Assembly: GCA_040954595.2 (NCBI GenBank)
Contig: CM082592.2
Span: 2,108,001-2,172,000 of the forward strand
Direction of reading: 5' to 3'
DNA length: 64,000 nt
From: Balanoglossus misakiensis
Lineage: Eukaryota; Hemichordata
Part shown: positions 10,620 to 22,196 of the stretch, in pieces
Layout of the letters: each line of letters starts with the position of its first letter
Numbering within the stretch: the stretch's first letter is position 1
Program-made: the position numbers and the translations under genes
Notes under the pieces: generated by a model
The model's input: only the letters and a program-made list of their open reading frames with translations
Told to the model about the DNA's origin: nothing
Databases searched by the model: none

Positions 10620-11160
10620 TATAGGGGATATGCACCGTGTGTACGATCTCGTCTTGAGCAGTAAAGGCGATGTCTACGCATGCGTGCGCGCCCGCAACTG
10701 ATCTGCCCTTAGTCTGGTACCCTGCCCCCTTTCTCCCGCTGCTGGCGCTACACTCACGAAAGGGGTCAGGTAAAGGCCATTTAATGCATGGCTGTGATTG
10801 GACATTAAGATCGAGCGTGCTGATTGGTCAATAAAGTTTTCAGACGACAAACAATAACTACATTTGTAGTCGATTGTTGCCGTAAATTTTCTTTAACCGC
10901 TGCTCACCTTCCCCACAAGCAACACATGTACTTGCGTTGATCTTTACTGGTGTTGTTTTCACGGTCGCAGCCATTTTGGTGTATCATGTGACGTCACTGA
11001 ACAGTTGAAGTGATGTGACAGTCCGCCATTTTGGTCAGGATCCTGACCAAAATGGCGGCCCATACCTGACCCTTCCCTTGAGCAGCGCAGCCAGCGGCGG
11101 GGATGGGGCAGGGGACCAGACTAATCTGCCCTGTGTACGTACGTGAGTACACATATATAC
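10620..11160 (-). repeat. Fragment of the inverted-repeat arm family, split by an inserted TIR element
   Basis: The pieces 10665-10709 and 11124-11150 together match the outer end of the arm at 8558-8610 (ATGTCTACGCATGCGTGCGC, then AACTGATCTGCCCTGTGTAC). The element at 10710-11123 interrupts them. An inverted partner of 10620-10700 lies at 12300-12410. Confidence 0.7.
10710..11123. mobile_element. 414 bp TIR element with TAGTCTGG ends and 9 bp target duplication
   Basis: The termini are TAGTCTGGTACCCTGCCCC on the left and its near-perfect complement on the right (one mismatch). ATCTGCCCT flanks both ends (10701-10709 and 11124-11132), a 9 bp target duplication. The host sequence becomes continuous with the arm family when the element is removed, which confirms the borders. 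A 36 bp perfect palindrome lies inside at 11023-11058. There is no coding capacity. A 9 bp duplication fits Mutator-like elements. Confidence 0.85.
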
Positions 11161-12082
11161 AGGGTATGAAACGAATTTTCAGCCCACCGCCATTTGGCAA
11201 CTATTACGAAGAAGATCGTTACCAAACCAGAGTATGCGTTTTAGATTAGATAGAAACCTAAATGTCTGGCTTTTCAATTTTCAAAAGTCGGTCGAACATT
11301 CGAGATATTATCGATCGAAAAGTGTCACTCGTCCTGGGGACGTGCGTTACCGACGTAAAATGGCGTTTGGGCGATGTCGCAAATTTCTCTCTGAAAGGTA
11401 TACATAGGACATACTGTTTCATGCAAAAAAAATCATAGCAAATATAACAGTGATGCACATGAACAACGTCCACCATGACTGGGAGGAGCTGAGCTGAGCT
11501 CACGCATAGTTTCATACACATGATATAAAACCCGGCGATCGAACACGGCACTTCAGGTCACCAGATTCGCAATGGTTTTGTATACGGATTTGTTGTATTT
11601 TTCACGTTTTCCGTTTTTTATTCATGATTAATCCAACACTTTTCAAGACACATTCTAAGCAAAAATGAAAATTATTGACTACACTTCGATAGCACTCTGC
11701 TCCGTAGAACAAAGTGTCCCCCCTGTCCCCCCTTTTTGGTAACGCACGTCCCCAGACTCCATGTGAGCGATTGCATACCCTTCCTAACATACACTGTATA
11801 CGAACGCGTCTGTCCTGGCTAGCAACGGAGTCGTACGATCGTCTGCCGCGCGCGCTGGGCCGGGCGCGTGCGCGCGTGCGGTTGTAGATTGCTCCATCAC
11901 TTCCGCGGAACGCGGCGCTAGTGCGTTCGCTCGCATATTTTGCAAGTCCGGCGCTAGTGCGTTCGCTCGCATATTTTGCAAGTCCAGCTGTAGCTAGGCC
12001 GTTCGTGAGTGTAGTTCTCGTTCACATAAAAAAAAACACGAAATAATTTTTTGTGTGTTCGTTTATGCCTATGCTAAATTAT
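11161..12082. other. No gene recognised; 36 bp tandem duplication
   Basis: GC-rich stretches near 11820-11900 and a two-copy direct repeat of 36 bp at 11914-11985 (unit begins GGCGCTAGTGCGTTCGC) are the only structure. The 97-codon minus-strand frame at 11258-11551 has no recognisable motif. Confidence 0.45.
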
Positions 12083-12420
12083 CCATACACTTTATTGTTC
12101 CATGACGCCCGTGGTTACACGAGGTAACTCCGCAGGCAACTCGACGCGCAACCCGAGTCGCGTCGCTACATCGAACAGTTTACACACGACGTGGCATTCG
12201 TGTAGAACAGACGTTTGGAACAACAAACGATACTTGTACATGTAAATTATGATACATCCCTCAAAAGCCAAAGGTCTTGAGAGGCAATTTTATACCCTGT
12301 ATATTTTGTACTATAGGTTAGATAAGTCGCGGGCGCGCACGCACGCGTACACATCCCTTTACTGCTCAGGACGAGATCGCACATAAAGTACGGTGCCTAG
12401 TGTATGAGGTACGCGTACAT
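12083..12420 (+). repeat. Further copies of inverted-repeat arm ends
   Basis: ATACACTTTATTGTTCCATG at about 12087 repeats the outer terminus of the 2760 arm. The segment 12320-12400 (CGGGCGCGCACGCACGCGTA, TTTACTGCTCAGGACGAGAT) is inverted relative to 10630-10700. The region 10.6-12.4 kb therefore holds a second, more decayed inverted pair of this family. A short copy of the dispersed AAAAGCCAAAGGTC motif lies at 12253-12284. Confidence 0.55.
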
Positions 12421-13587
12421 TCAGTAGAACAAAGTGCTTCTAAAGATTAAAAAACATGTAAACAATCTCACTAATTGTCAAATTACAAAAACGGGGTTGA
12501 ATCACGTTAACAGTCAAACCATTTCTCGCGTACTTGGTGTTACAAGGTGTTTGCCAATGTCATTTGACTTACTACTGGTATAGACCTTGAAAGCAAATGG
12601 ATATATCATCGAATTTTCTGTGTTATTGCTGCGTTTGGAAACTATCGGCCGCTGTGCCATATTTCAGCCTGCATATTTATTTTTCGTTGGTTGATGATTG
12701 TATGTCTCGTAACATAGTTATTACTCTCGTGAACAGCAAGAGTTGCATAGGGATGCCATAATACACAAACGATGTTAAACTCTCATGAGATTAGGCACGA
12801 TTTCAGGCGGACGTCGTGTCATGTGTTGGCTATACGCGAAGTAAACCACATTGAATGGCGAACACAGTTCTTGAATACGTACATTATTATCGCCGAAAAA
12901 GCATGGTTACGGTTGAAAAACTTTACCTTGTTTTATCGGTTTTTCGTGACAAATAATAGGGCACGATTTTTTCATCGCTTTGGTTTTCAATACACATTTG
13001 CGGATGCAATCATTCATCGCGAAAACCGGTGCATGCGCTATGCGATCCGTTGGTGCTATTCCATCAAAATTCCGTTTTGAGAGATCAATAGCACAGTTTC
13101 GTAGCGAAGATCACGGCGATTTACACTGACAAAAATGCACGGCTACCATGCAAGCAGTTTTTTCTATCACTCAAATTTCTTTTGACTGAACTATGTGCAA
13201 AAAATGAATATAAAATTTGTATAAGTGTTTTTTTTTCATAAATTTTCAATACAATACATGTAGCATTGAAAGTGGCAGATTCAGACTCTCAAAATATTTA
13301 CCGGAATGGCATAAAAATCTAACACTGATACAAATTTGACAAAATTCCTATAAGAATCACGGCTGTCATTCGCTTTACTTTGCGCAGATACAGCCCGCCC
13401 AAAATTGAAATTCCCTGATATACAACTCTTATTATGAACACGGGGTTAGCGTTCTAAATTGACAACTTCGTTCTGCCGGCCTGCGCTGTTACAAGCAACT
13501 GCTTTTGTATTCATTGGATACCAGCGATGCAACAGGTGTGAATTTTAGCACCGGTATTTTCAGTTTCAGAGTCTTTGCATGCAATTA
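12421..13587. other. No gene recognised
   Basis: A 102-codon plus-strand frame at 12772-13080 was inspected; it has no known motif, no splice context and an unremarkable composition. The rest is AT-rich and featureless. Confidence 0.4.
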
Positions 13588-13637
13588 TCGCTCGGTCACC
13601 CTTTTGTCTCACTCGCTCGGTCACCCTTTTGTCTCAC
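13588..13637. repeat. 25 bp tandem duplication
   Basis: Two perfect copies of a 25 bp unit beginning TCGCTCGGTCACCCTTTTG stand in direct tandem at 13588-13612 and 13613-13637. Confidence 0.9.
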
Positions 13638-13799
13638 TCATGAAAAAATCAATATGTCATCAGGGAACTTTTAGCACCTTTTTGTACAAGAGTATTCCTT
13701 CGAGTTGGGCTGAATTACCAGTGCTTCTGAATTTATTTGAATATATTTAGTTTGAACAAAAACAACGAAACTGGTTTCAACCAACCAACAGATTGTCTG

Positions 13800-15593
13800 A
13801 AGTGCTTTTTCTTGTTTCTCAACACCATTTCGTTTCCCCTTTCCTGCAAGTAGCATCTTGCCACACAAGTCTCTTTCTGCTTTCACAACAGTCATCGTGC
13901 CAGAAGAGAAGACAAACCAAACAGCAGATTGTCACCGAGCGAGCGAGCAGGAAGGGCACATCTTTGATGACCGGATCTCCAAACTGCAATATTTGTCCGA
14001 CAGACACACTTCGTTTTCGTTCCATGATTTTCCTGCCACACAAGTCTCTTTCTGCTGTCATCGTGTCAGAAGAGAAGACAAACCAAACAGCAGATTGTCA
14101 CCGAGCGAGCGAGCAGGAAGGGCACATCTTTGATGACCGGATCTCCAAACTACGATATGCACCGAGTTAAGTTTTCTGTTTCCATTTTACATGATTTACT
14201 GGTTAAATATGTATACTTGCAGCCCAGTCTAGACCCCCATCTTATTGCATTTTCTGTGTATTTTACCGGTATTTTCGGAAAGACACGCGCCTAAAATGTA
14301 CCACGGTTGGGTACAAACGATTTGTCCAACAGACACACGACGTTTTCGAATTTCGTTCCATGATTTGCATGATCGGTGTTTTTCAAAGAAAATAGGCTAA
14401 ATCGATTGCAAAACGCGCCAAAATTTCGCGATATTGGTAACCTTCACATGTAATAAATGGGCCGACCGGTTTATAAATTAGCTGTCCATATGAGCCAGGA
14501 TCTGACAGCCGACCTCCAGACTCAGGCATTTAGCACATGCACCATTGCACCCTGCACCCTGCAAACTAAAATTCTAACTCACATTATTATCCCTAACACT
14601 GTCTGTGGCTAGAGGTATGCTGCTAGATACCTATGGGGGTCCAAATTCTTCTAAAATTTTCGGTAAGAACATTTTTTTATGGGAAAGATAGGCGTTTATT
14701 ATACACGCAAAAGTTTTTATCTGACACGCGAGATTTTCGTTAAATTATAGTTTACTTTGGCTATCCAAGTTGCATGTTATAAAACGACACAGCAGTTCTT
14801 AGTTTTTATTCATAAAAAGGGAATTTCAAGAATATGCATGATTGCAAAATGAAAACGCCACAATTTCACGATATCGGTCGTCCAGTTTACAGATTAGCTT
14901 TTTGAAACTTTTTTCGGAACGTTCGTAGACAAGGATGCGCGCCCAGGCTAGTTCGACCAATTTGTCATGGCATAGGCCTAATTCACGAAGCAGCCCCGCG
15001 CCCAAGCTTCTCTGAAGTGCTTTTTTGTCTCTCAACACAATTTCTTTTCCCCTTTCCTACAAGAATACTTGAAAGTTTCATCCTGCCACACAAGTCTCTT
15101 TCTGCTTTCTCGACAGTCATCTTGTCAGAAGTTATGGAATTTATAAAGAGAAGACAACCAAACAGCAGATTGGCACCGAACGAGGAGGAAGGGCACGTCT
15201 TTGATGACCGAATCTCCAAACTGCGATATGCACAGAGTTAAGTTTTCCTTTTCCATTTTACACCATTTACTTTAATACTTGCAGCCCGGTCCAGACCCCA
15301 TCTCATTGCATTTTCTGTCTATTTTACCAGTATTTTCGGAAAGACACGCGCCTAACATGTACCATGGTTGGGTACAAAAGATCTGTCCAACAGACACATT
15401 ATGTTTTCGAATTTCGTTCCATGATTTGCATGATCGGTGTTATTTTTTTAAAGTTTAACACGAATGCCCGTAAGATCAATTTTTCGTGGCCTTTACTTGT
15501 TTCAACTAAGTCATTCCAGAAGAAACCAACTTTGAAGACAAGATACCGGTAAACCAGCCCATTCTCGCCATTCTCTTTCTGTCTTCTCAACAG
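13800..15593 (+). repeat. Duplicated blocks with acceptor-like edges and a shared C-terminal frame
   Basis: A unit of roughly 150 bp is present at 13857-13990, 14036-14170 and 15085-15243. The longer block 13.80-14.40 kb is duplicated at 15.01-15.46 kb. Copies 1 and 3 have a pyrimidine tract plus CAG (ending 13891 and 15116) followed by an open frame read after two bases. In copies 2 and 3 that frame ends in FDDRISKLRYA(P/Q)S and a stop; copy 1 reads through. Copy 2 has lost the acceptor. The edges look like splice acceptors of alternative last exons of the gene at 16536-18263. This is inference from shared phase. Another acceptor-like block starts at 15594. Confidence 0.5.
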
Positions 15594-15699
15594 TCAGATC
15601 CAGAAGAAATTAAAGAGACAGCAACCAGATTTCACGAAGGAAGGCCCACGCAAAAGTCATGCCAGAAGAAACGAAATTTGAAGTGAAGAAACCAGCAGT

Positions 15700-16371
15700 A
15701 AACCAGTCGCCATTGTAGGAGAAATGGACTTTAAAGAGAAGACAAAGAGAATCCAGCCCGCGGCCCACCACCACCACCCCACTCCACCAACCTCAACATT
15801 ACATATTCTTATTTGGCATCTTGCCACATTATATTAAACAGTTTCTTTCTGCTTTCTCAACAGTTACTGTGTCAGGTGAAATCAAATTTAGGGAGGAGGC
15901 AATCAGAATCCAGTGCAATCTTCAAACCAGTCGCCATTGTAGGAGAAATGGACTTTAAAGAGAAGACAAAGAGAATCCAGCCCGCGGCCCACCACCACCA
16001 CCCCACTCCACCAACCTCAGCATTACATATTCTTATTTGGCATCTTGCCACATTATATTAAACAGTTTCTTTCTGCTTTCTCAACAGTTACTGTGTCAGG
16101 TGAAATCAAATTTAAGGAGGAGGCAATCAGAATCCAGTGCAATCTTCAAACCAGTCGCCATTGTAGGAGAAATGGACTTTAAAGAGAAGACAAAGAGAAT
16201 CCAGCCCGCGGCCCACCACCACCACCCCACTCCACCAACCTCAACATTACATATTCTTATTTGGCATCTTGCCACATTGTATTAAAACAGATTCTTTCTG
16301 CTTTCTCAACAGTCACTGTGTCAGAGGAAATCAAATTTAAGGAGGAGGCAATCAGAATCCAGTTCACCGGA
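15700..16371 (+). repeat. 224 bp tandem repeat, three copies
   Basis: Units start at 15700, 15924 and 16148 (period 224 bp, near-identical). Each contains a pyrimidine tract, CAG, then TTACTGTGTCAG followed by GTGAAAT. This looks like a 12 bp phase-symmetric micro-exon (15864-15875 and 16088-16099). The third copy reads CAGAGGAAAT and has lost the donor. Each unit has a CCACCACCACCACCCC tract. An 82-codon frame spans unit borders, but it crosses the putative splice sites and is probably incidental. Confidence 0.7.
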
Positions 16372-16535
16372 CAAAATCCTTGAAATATTATTCTACACAA
16401 CCATGCCAGCTGTAATCTTGACACACAAATTAATCAAATCTTTGTGATATCTCAACAGATTTATCACACCATGCGAAGACAGAAGAAAGATTTTATAACA
16501 TTTTAACGATATATTTCCTCTGTTTGCCTCCACAG

Positions 16536-18263
16536 ATCACCCAGGACAGAAGATTGAAGACAGAAGATTGAAGACAGAAGATTGCAGCGATTTATCTGGT
16601 AGGTTAAATTCCATGTCATAAATTTATATTTATTTTAAAATATTCTAACGATATATTTCCTCTGCTTGCCTCCACAGATCACCCAGGACAGAAGATTGAA
16701 GACAGAAGATTGAAGATTGAAGACAGAAGAATTTGCAGCGATTTATCTGGTAGGTTAAATTCCATGTCATAAATTTATATTTATTTTAAAATATTCTAAC
16801 GATATATTTCCTCTGTTTGCCTCCACAGATCACCCAGGACAGAAGATTGAAGACAGAAGATTGAAGATTGAAGACAGAAGAATTTGCAGCGATTTATCTG
16901 GTAGGTTAAATTCCATGTCGTAAATTTATATTTATTTTAAAATATTCTAACGATATATTTCCTCCGTTTGCCTCCACAGATCACCCAGGACAGAAGATTG
17001 AAGACAGAAGATTGAAGATTGAAGACAGAAGAATTTGCAGCGATTTATCTGGTAGGTTAAATTCCATGTCATAAATTTATATTTATTTTAAAATATTCTA
17101 ACGATATATTTCCTCCGTTTGCCTCCACAGATCACCCAGGACAGAAGATTGAAGACAGAAGATTGAAGACAGAAGACAGAAGAATTTGCAGCGATTTATC
17201 TGGTAGGTTAAATTCCATGTCATAAATTTATATTTATTTTAAAATATTCTAACGATATATTTCCTCCGTTTGCCTCCACAGATCACCCAGGACAGAAGAT
17301 TGAAGACAGAAGATTGAAGATTGAAGACAGAAGAATTTGCAGCGATTTATCTGGTAGGTTAAATTCCATGTCATAAATTTATATTTATTTTAAAATATTC
17401 TAACGATATATTTCCTCTGTTTGCCTCCACAGATCACCCAGGACAGAAGATTGAAGACAGAAGATTGAAGATTGAAGACAGAAGAATTTGCAGCGATTTA
17501 TCTGGTAGGTTAAATTCCATGTCATAAATTTATATTTATTTTAAAATATTCTAACGATATATTTCCTCTGTTTGCCTCCACAGATCACCCAGGACAGAAG
17601 ATTGAAGACAGAAGATTGAAGATTGAAGACAGAAGAATTTGCAGCGATTTATCTGGTAGGTTAAATTCCATGTCATAAATTTATATTTATTTTAAAATAT
17701 TCTAACGATATATTTCCTCTGTTTGCCTCCACAGATCACCCAGGACAGAAGATTGAAGACAGAAGATTGAAGATTGAAGACAGAAGAATTTGCAGCGATT
17801 TATCTGGTAGGTTAAATTCCATGTCATAAATTTATATTTATTTTAAAATATTCTAACGATATATTTCCTCTGTTTGCCTCCACAGATCACCCAGGACAGA
17901 AGATTGAAGACAGAAGATTGAAGATTGAAGACAGAAGAATTTGCAGCGATTTATCTGGTAGGTTAAATTCCATGTCATAAATTTATATTTATTTTAAAAT
18001 ATTCTAACGATATATTTCCTCTGTTTGCCTCCACAGATCACCCAGGACAGAAGATTGAAGACAGAAGATTGAAGAGAGAAGACAGAAGACAGAAGATTGC
18101 AGCGATAATTCTGGTAGGTTTTATTCCAATAATTTCCTTCATGCACTTACTAACATTCTATTTATATCTGTTTCTACTTCTGCAGACTGCACAAGACCTT
18201 CGACTGTACCTGGACGCGCGCAGGGGCAGAGGTTGGGGGTTGTTTGGGCCCTTCCCAGGATGA
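16536..18263 (+). CDS. Tandem phase-1 exon array encoding a 24-residue charged repeat protein, 5'-incomplete
   Basis: Eleven near-identical exons (16536-16598, 16678-16749, 16829-16900, 16980-17051, 17131-17202, 17282-17353, 17433-17504, 17584-17655, 17735-17806, 17886-17957, 18037-18113) are each preceded by TGCCTCCACAG and followed by GTAGGTTA or GTAGGTTT. They are separated by 79 bp introns (unit 151 bp). Exons 2-10 are 72 bp, exon 1 is 63 bp; all enter after two bases and exit after one, so any number can be skipped or joined without a frameshift. Only that frame is open, giving HPGQKIEDRR, a variable K/E/D/R stretch, then ICSDLS and a junction D. Exon 11 (77 bp) changes phase to 0 and joins a last exon 18186-18263 ending RGWGLFGPFPG. 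Exons are rich in GAAGA, a known splicing-enhancer motif. No known family is recognised. Whether it is translated is not proven. Confidence 0.65.
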
Positions 18264-21200
18264 GAAAGAAATAATTTGATATAGGTTGAGATACTTACAA
18301 ATTTCAGTTTGCAAACTGAGTTGTGGGACTCCCCCCTTTAGATAGGGACACACGGCCTTGTAATGGGATTCTGGGGGCAGGCCCTTTTAGAGTAGGTGCC
18401 GTCATAGTGGGTAGCTTCACGTGCTGACGGTGTAATCTAAACATTGGAAAAATGTGTTTTTTCAATGTTTAGAGACTAAACCCACTTCCCCAAAAATGTA
18501 AGCTGTCCTTTGGAATCAAGTTCAAGAACACAGTGAGATGTCCTACTCCAGGAATGAAGTCCTTGGTGTTAGAAGATCTTGCATGGCATTGTGTACTGGA
18601 TATTATGAGTTTACTGGGCATGGCAGCTAACAGTGATCAGGTAAACGATTGTGCAGTGTTGCTTACACTTGAAAATGAAAGGAATGCAAGAACTATTTAC
18701 TGTTGGACGTTTTAATTCTGTATGTTCCTCATGCTGGTATTAGGAGTAAAAAGGGTAGATTTCCAATCCGTGTTTTTCTTACCATGTCATTGCTGAAATA
18801 CTTCGTGATAATTATATTTTAAAGAGGGTGTTTAATGAAAATGTTGAAATTCAGTGCAGATGGACCACTTTTATCTGTAGAATTATGGGTACTTGTCATC
18901 AGGAAAAACTGTTCAAATTATTTGATGTAAAATCTTGGTCACAGCTGTTCAAGAGTACAAAAATTAAGTTTAAAAAAAGACTTAATGATGCTTATTTTTC
19001 TTTGCTTGCAGAAAAATGATCCTGACCCTGAATTATGGATGGTGAGTAACCGTGGTAACAAACAAATGTTCTGACTGAGTATTTTATTTATGATTCATCT
19101 CCAGTCTCTCTGCAAACACAAATGACAGCGAAACTTATTGTTGGGTAAAGGAAAACCACTGACTTCACCCTTTCTGTCAAAACAGTGGATAGAAATTACC
19201 AAGCAACGTATTAGACTTCTTGAAGTTAATTTTTTTCAAATAATTAATTTGTCATGGGAACATGGCAGCCATTATCATTGTCAAAAAGACAAATGCTTGG
19301 TGCAGATTTTTCTGTTCATTTTCTGTGCCAGTCTTTGTGAATTAGCACATTACTGGGGTGAGCCAATGTGCCTTGCTTCCATGGAACGTACTCTAATATT
19401 AATTGTAGAAATATTTCTATGTGAAATAAGTTAGAATCTCCATGTCAAGAAAGGGACTTTATGAAATTGAAATATATAAGAAAAATACTAAGATATTTTC
19501 TTTGTTTGTTTCAGGCTCTTTAAAGTATACCTCCATTGTTGTGTCTGGCAATAACAGTGTCAAGTCATGTGACCGGTAAGTTATTTTTTTTTATACAAGC
19601 ATGGAGGTGTATCTTGAATTTTTTTATATTGAAACTTCTTAAAATTGTGAAACTGATAGTTCTGTTCACGAACGGTTTAATTCATTTGAAATTTTAGGAT
19701 TGCCATTCGTCTTTATCCAAAGTTTCTCCATTACGGTCACCTATGTAAATTTAGCTGCAGTTACCACGGCAATATGAGATCACAGATTTGTAGTGGGTGG
19801 CACATGCGAAAAAAAAGAGCACCACCATATCTTCTTTTAAACACTGAAATGCTCCATTTAGCCATATATGATCGTATGTAATTTGGAGGTGACCGTGTAC
19901 CTTTAATGCAATCACAAATCAGACTACAAGTCAAAACTAATTATTTCTTTAATTTTTTTTTCTATGCAGATAATCTGCATGGCGGATAACCTGCACATTG
20001 CATGTCATTTCCATGGGTTTGCTGGCGCTGTATCTGACTAAGACAATAAAAGACAGCCAGACGGAAATGAAATTATATGTAATGAAAGAAGCCAGGTAAG
20101 TTCAGTGCTTTGATTTAAATGTTGAAAGCTGCAGTGATATCAAATTTACAGCTTTTAAGAAATGATGTCTTGTCGAACAGAAAGTGGGGTACTCCACCAT
20201 GGATATTTTCCATTTTTGGCAATTGTGAAAAATATTTTGATTCTGATCAATTTCGGCTTTGCAATGCCTATTTCCTACAATAAAATTTATAGCAATGGTA
20301 TTATTTTTTATTCACAGAGAACTTGGTGGATTGGTTTCTGTTATGCTGTGGTTGATCATTTGTGGAAATTCTGTAAGGTCAGTTTTGTCTCCAGATTTTT
20401 GTTGCAGTGTTAATTTATTCATTTATTCACAGGCTATCACACTTGTACTGTCTGTCGAGGATTTATTTTCAAACAAATTAGAACACTTCCACGACCATCA
20501 GTTTTAATGGTCTAGTAATGATGTGTAATTAAAGGCACAATTGGTCCATTATCACTGTTACCATGGAAAATACAGTACAGCCAATCACAGATTTTCAGTT
20601 AGTGCGTTGCACCTGCAAAAAAGTGCCACCACATGGATATTGAAACACTTATACACAACCTTAGTACCATGTACAGGCATATGAAATGTCATATTCATAT
20701 TTAAAATGGTTGCAATATTTTCAGGAACATCCCTTTACCACCCTTAATTGTTGTCCTATTTTTTGTTCACCAGGTTGTGTTTGAGTTTGTCATATCTGAC
20801 ACTTGGGGGCGCTGTGCTAGCATCAGTTCCAATCTTGCCCTAGATAGGTGTGTACATTAACACGGAGTATAGAGAGAAAATGCCGGAACACTGTAAAACT
20901 GTCATGTTATGATGTATGCAGACAAGGACTCATAGTGGAAATATGGATTGAAGGACTATGTGAAAAGAAGTTCTGTCTAATGTGGAACCTATCCAAGCTG
21001 GAACCTTGTGGGATATACACTGAGACACTGGTGTGGATTGCTGTAATGCATCGCTTGGAAGCTCATGTTAGCCATAGACAACATTGACATGGGAGGTGAA
21101 AACATCAGTGATGTACTGCATTGTTCCAAAACTCCTGGACAATTCCTCGAACAATAGTGCTGCAGTGCATTGCCTGTTGGCATAGCAACCTCAAATAACA

Positions 21201-22190
21201 AAGCATAGGGACTTCACAGAAGAGCAGTACTTCCTCTGTCCTGGTTTAATTAAATTAATCAAATTTTGGCTCAAACCTCGTGGTCTTGGTTTTCATGAAA
21301 TTGATGTTCCAAGCACACAGTTGAGTGTTTGACGCATGGCTTGAATTTAGCAGAAGCCTCATGCCAACGGACTACCAATTGCTCCTTACAGACTACTAAT
21401 TTTACAAAATGGTAGTCAGCGCTGTCTACCAATAGGTGGAGCCATTTCAGCTGTGCTATTGTGTTAACACTGTATTACTGGCAGGCATACATGTTGCTAG
21501 AACGTTTGTAGCAAAATTTTCTCTTCATCAAATTTCCAAACAATGTTTCATGATTTTGCAACATTTATGCAAATAGTGTTTTATTTGTTTGGCATAGTGC
21601 TTTTAATTTATATAGTTGTGTGGTTACTTTGATATGGAATTGTTAGTAATAATCTTCCTCCGTTGTTTTAGTATTCTGGACCGTAGAAAATGACTTTCCT
21701 AGCTCAATTCAGACTTTGAATTTTGCCACTACTAGTTGAAACAGGCAGAATTGGAGAAGAAGCTTTGAATGAAAAAAATTGTTTATTTAACACAGAGAAT
21801 GCAATAGAAGACGAATTTGCGTTGTGGCTTGTTGTATTGCATCTAAGTCAATAAATAAATATTATCTATCTTAAATAAATATTATCTATCTATTTACTAT
21901 GTCTGTGATGTTTGATTGAAATATTTTGTTAGTCTCCATGGGAAATCAAATCTTCACACCTTCCAAATGTATACCTTGTCTGTTGACATGTTGATAAAGT
22001 ACAGAAAGCTTACTGATTCCAATTTGCTGTTCTGATAACTATTACTAAGCTATGTGCGTGACTTTATTCACTCTCGTCAAATAGTTGTAGCTAGTTAGGG
22101 CTGTGAAGTGTCTGGGCTCAACAGCTGCTAAATACCTGAACGTCGGCTATTCTGGCAATCCCCCCCCCCCCTTCAGGCCCTATACAATGC
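18264..22190 (+). other. Exon-like blocks without a consistent reading frame; possible non-coding transcript
   Basis: Several blocks have good acceptor and donor edges: 19011-19041 (after TTGCTTGCAG, before GTGAGTAACC), about 19515-19575 (before GTAAGTTA), about 19970-20096 (after TTCTATGCAG, before GTAAGTTC) and 20318-20377 (after TTATTCACAG). A frame cannot be carried through them: the 19970 block meets stops in the phases tested. 18533-18648 holds an open stretch ending before GTAAAC. This could be a spliced non-coding RNA downstream of the exon array, or a decayed gene. Confidence 0.3.
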
Positions 22191-22196
22191 ATTGAT

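Noticed and set aside
12772-13080. 102-codon plus-strand frame
   Set aside because: No recognisable domain, neighbours or splice sites.
15813-16285. Two identical 82-codon frames with HHHHPTPPTS
   Set aside because: They arise from the 224 bp tandem repeat and run across the putative splice donor; a coding role is not supported.
16500-18110. CRISPR-like or plain satellite array
   Set aside because: The unit is 151 bp with no unique spacers, and each unit has matched splice acceptor and donor sequences, so an exon array explains it better.
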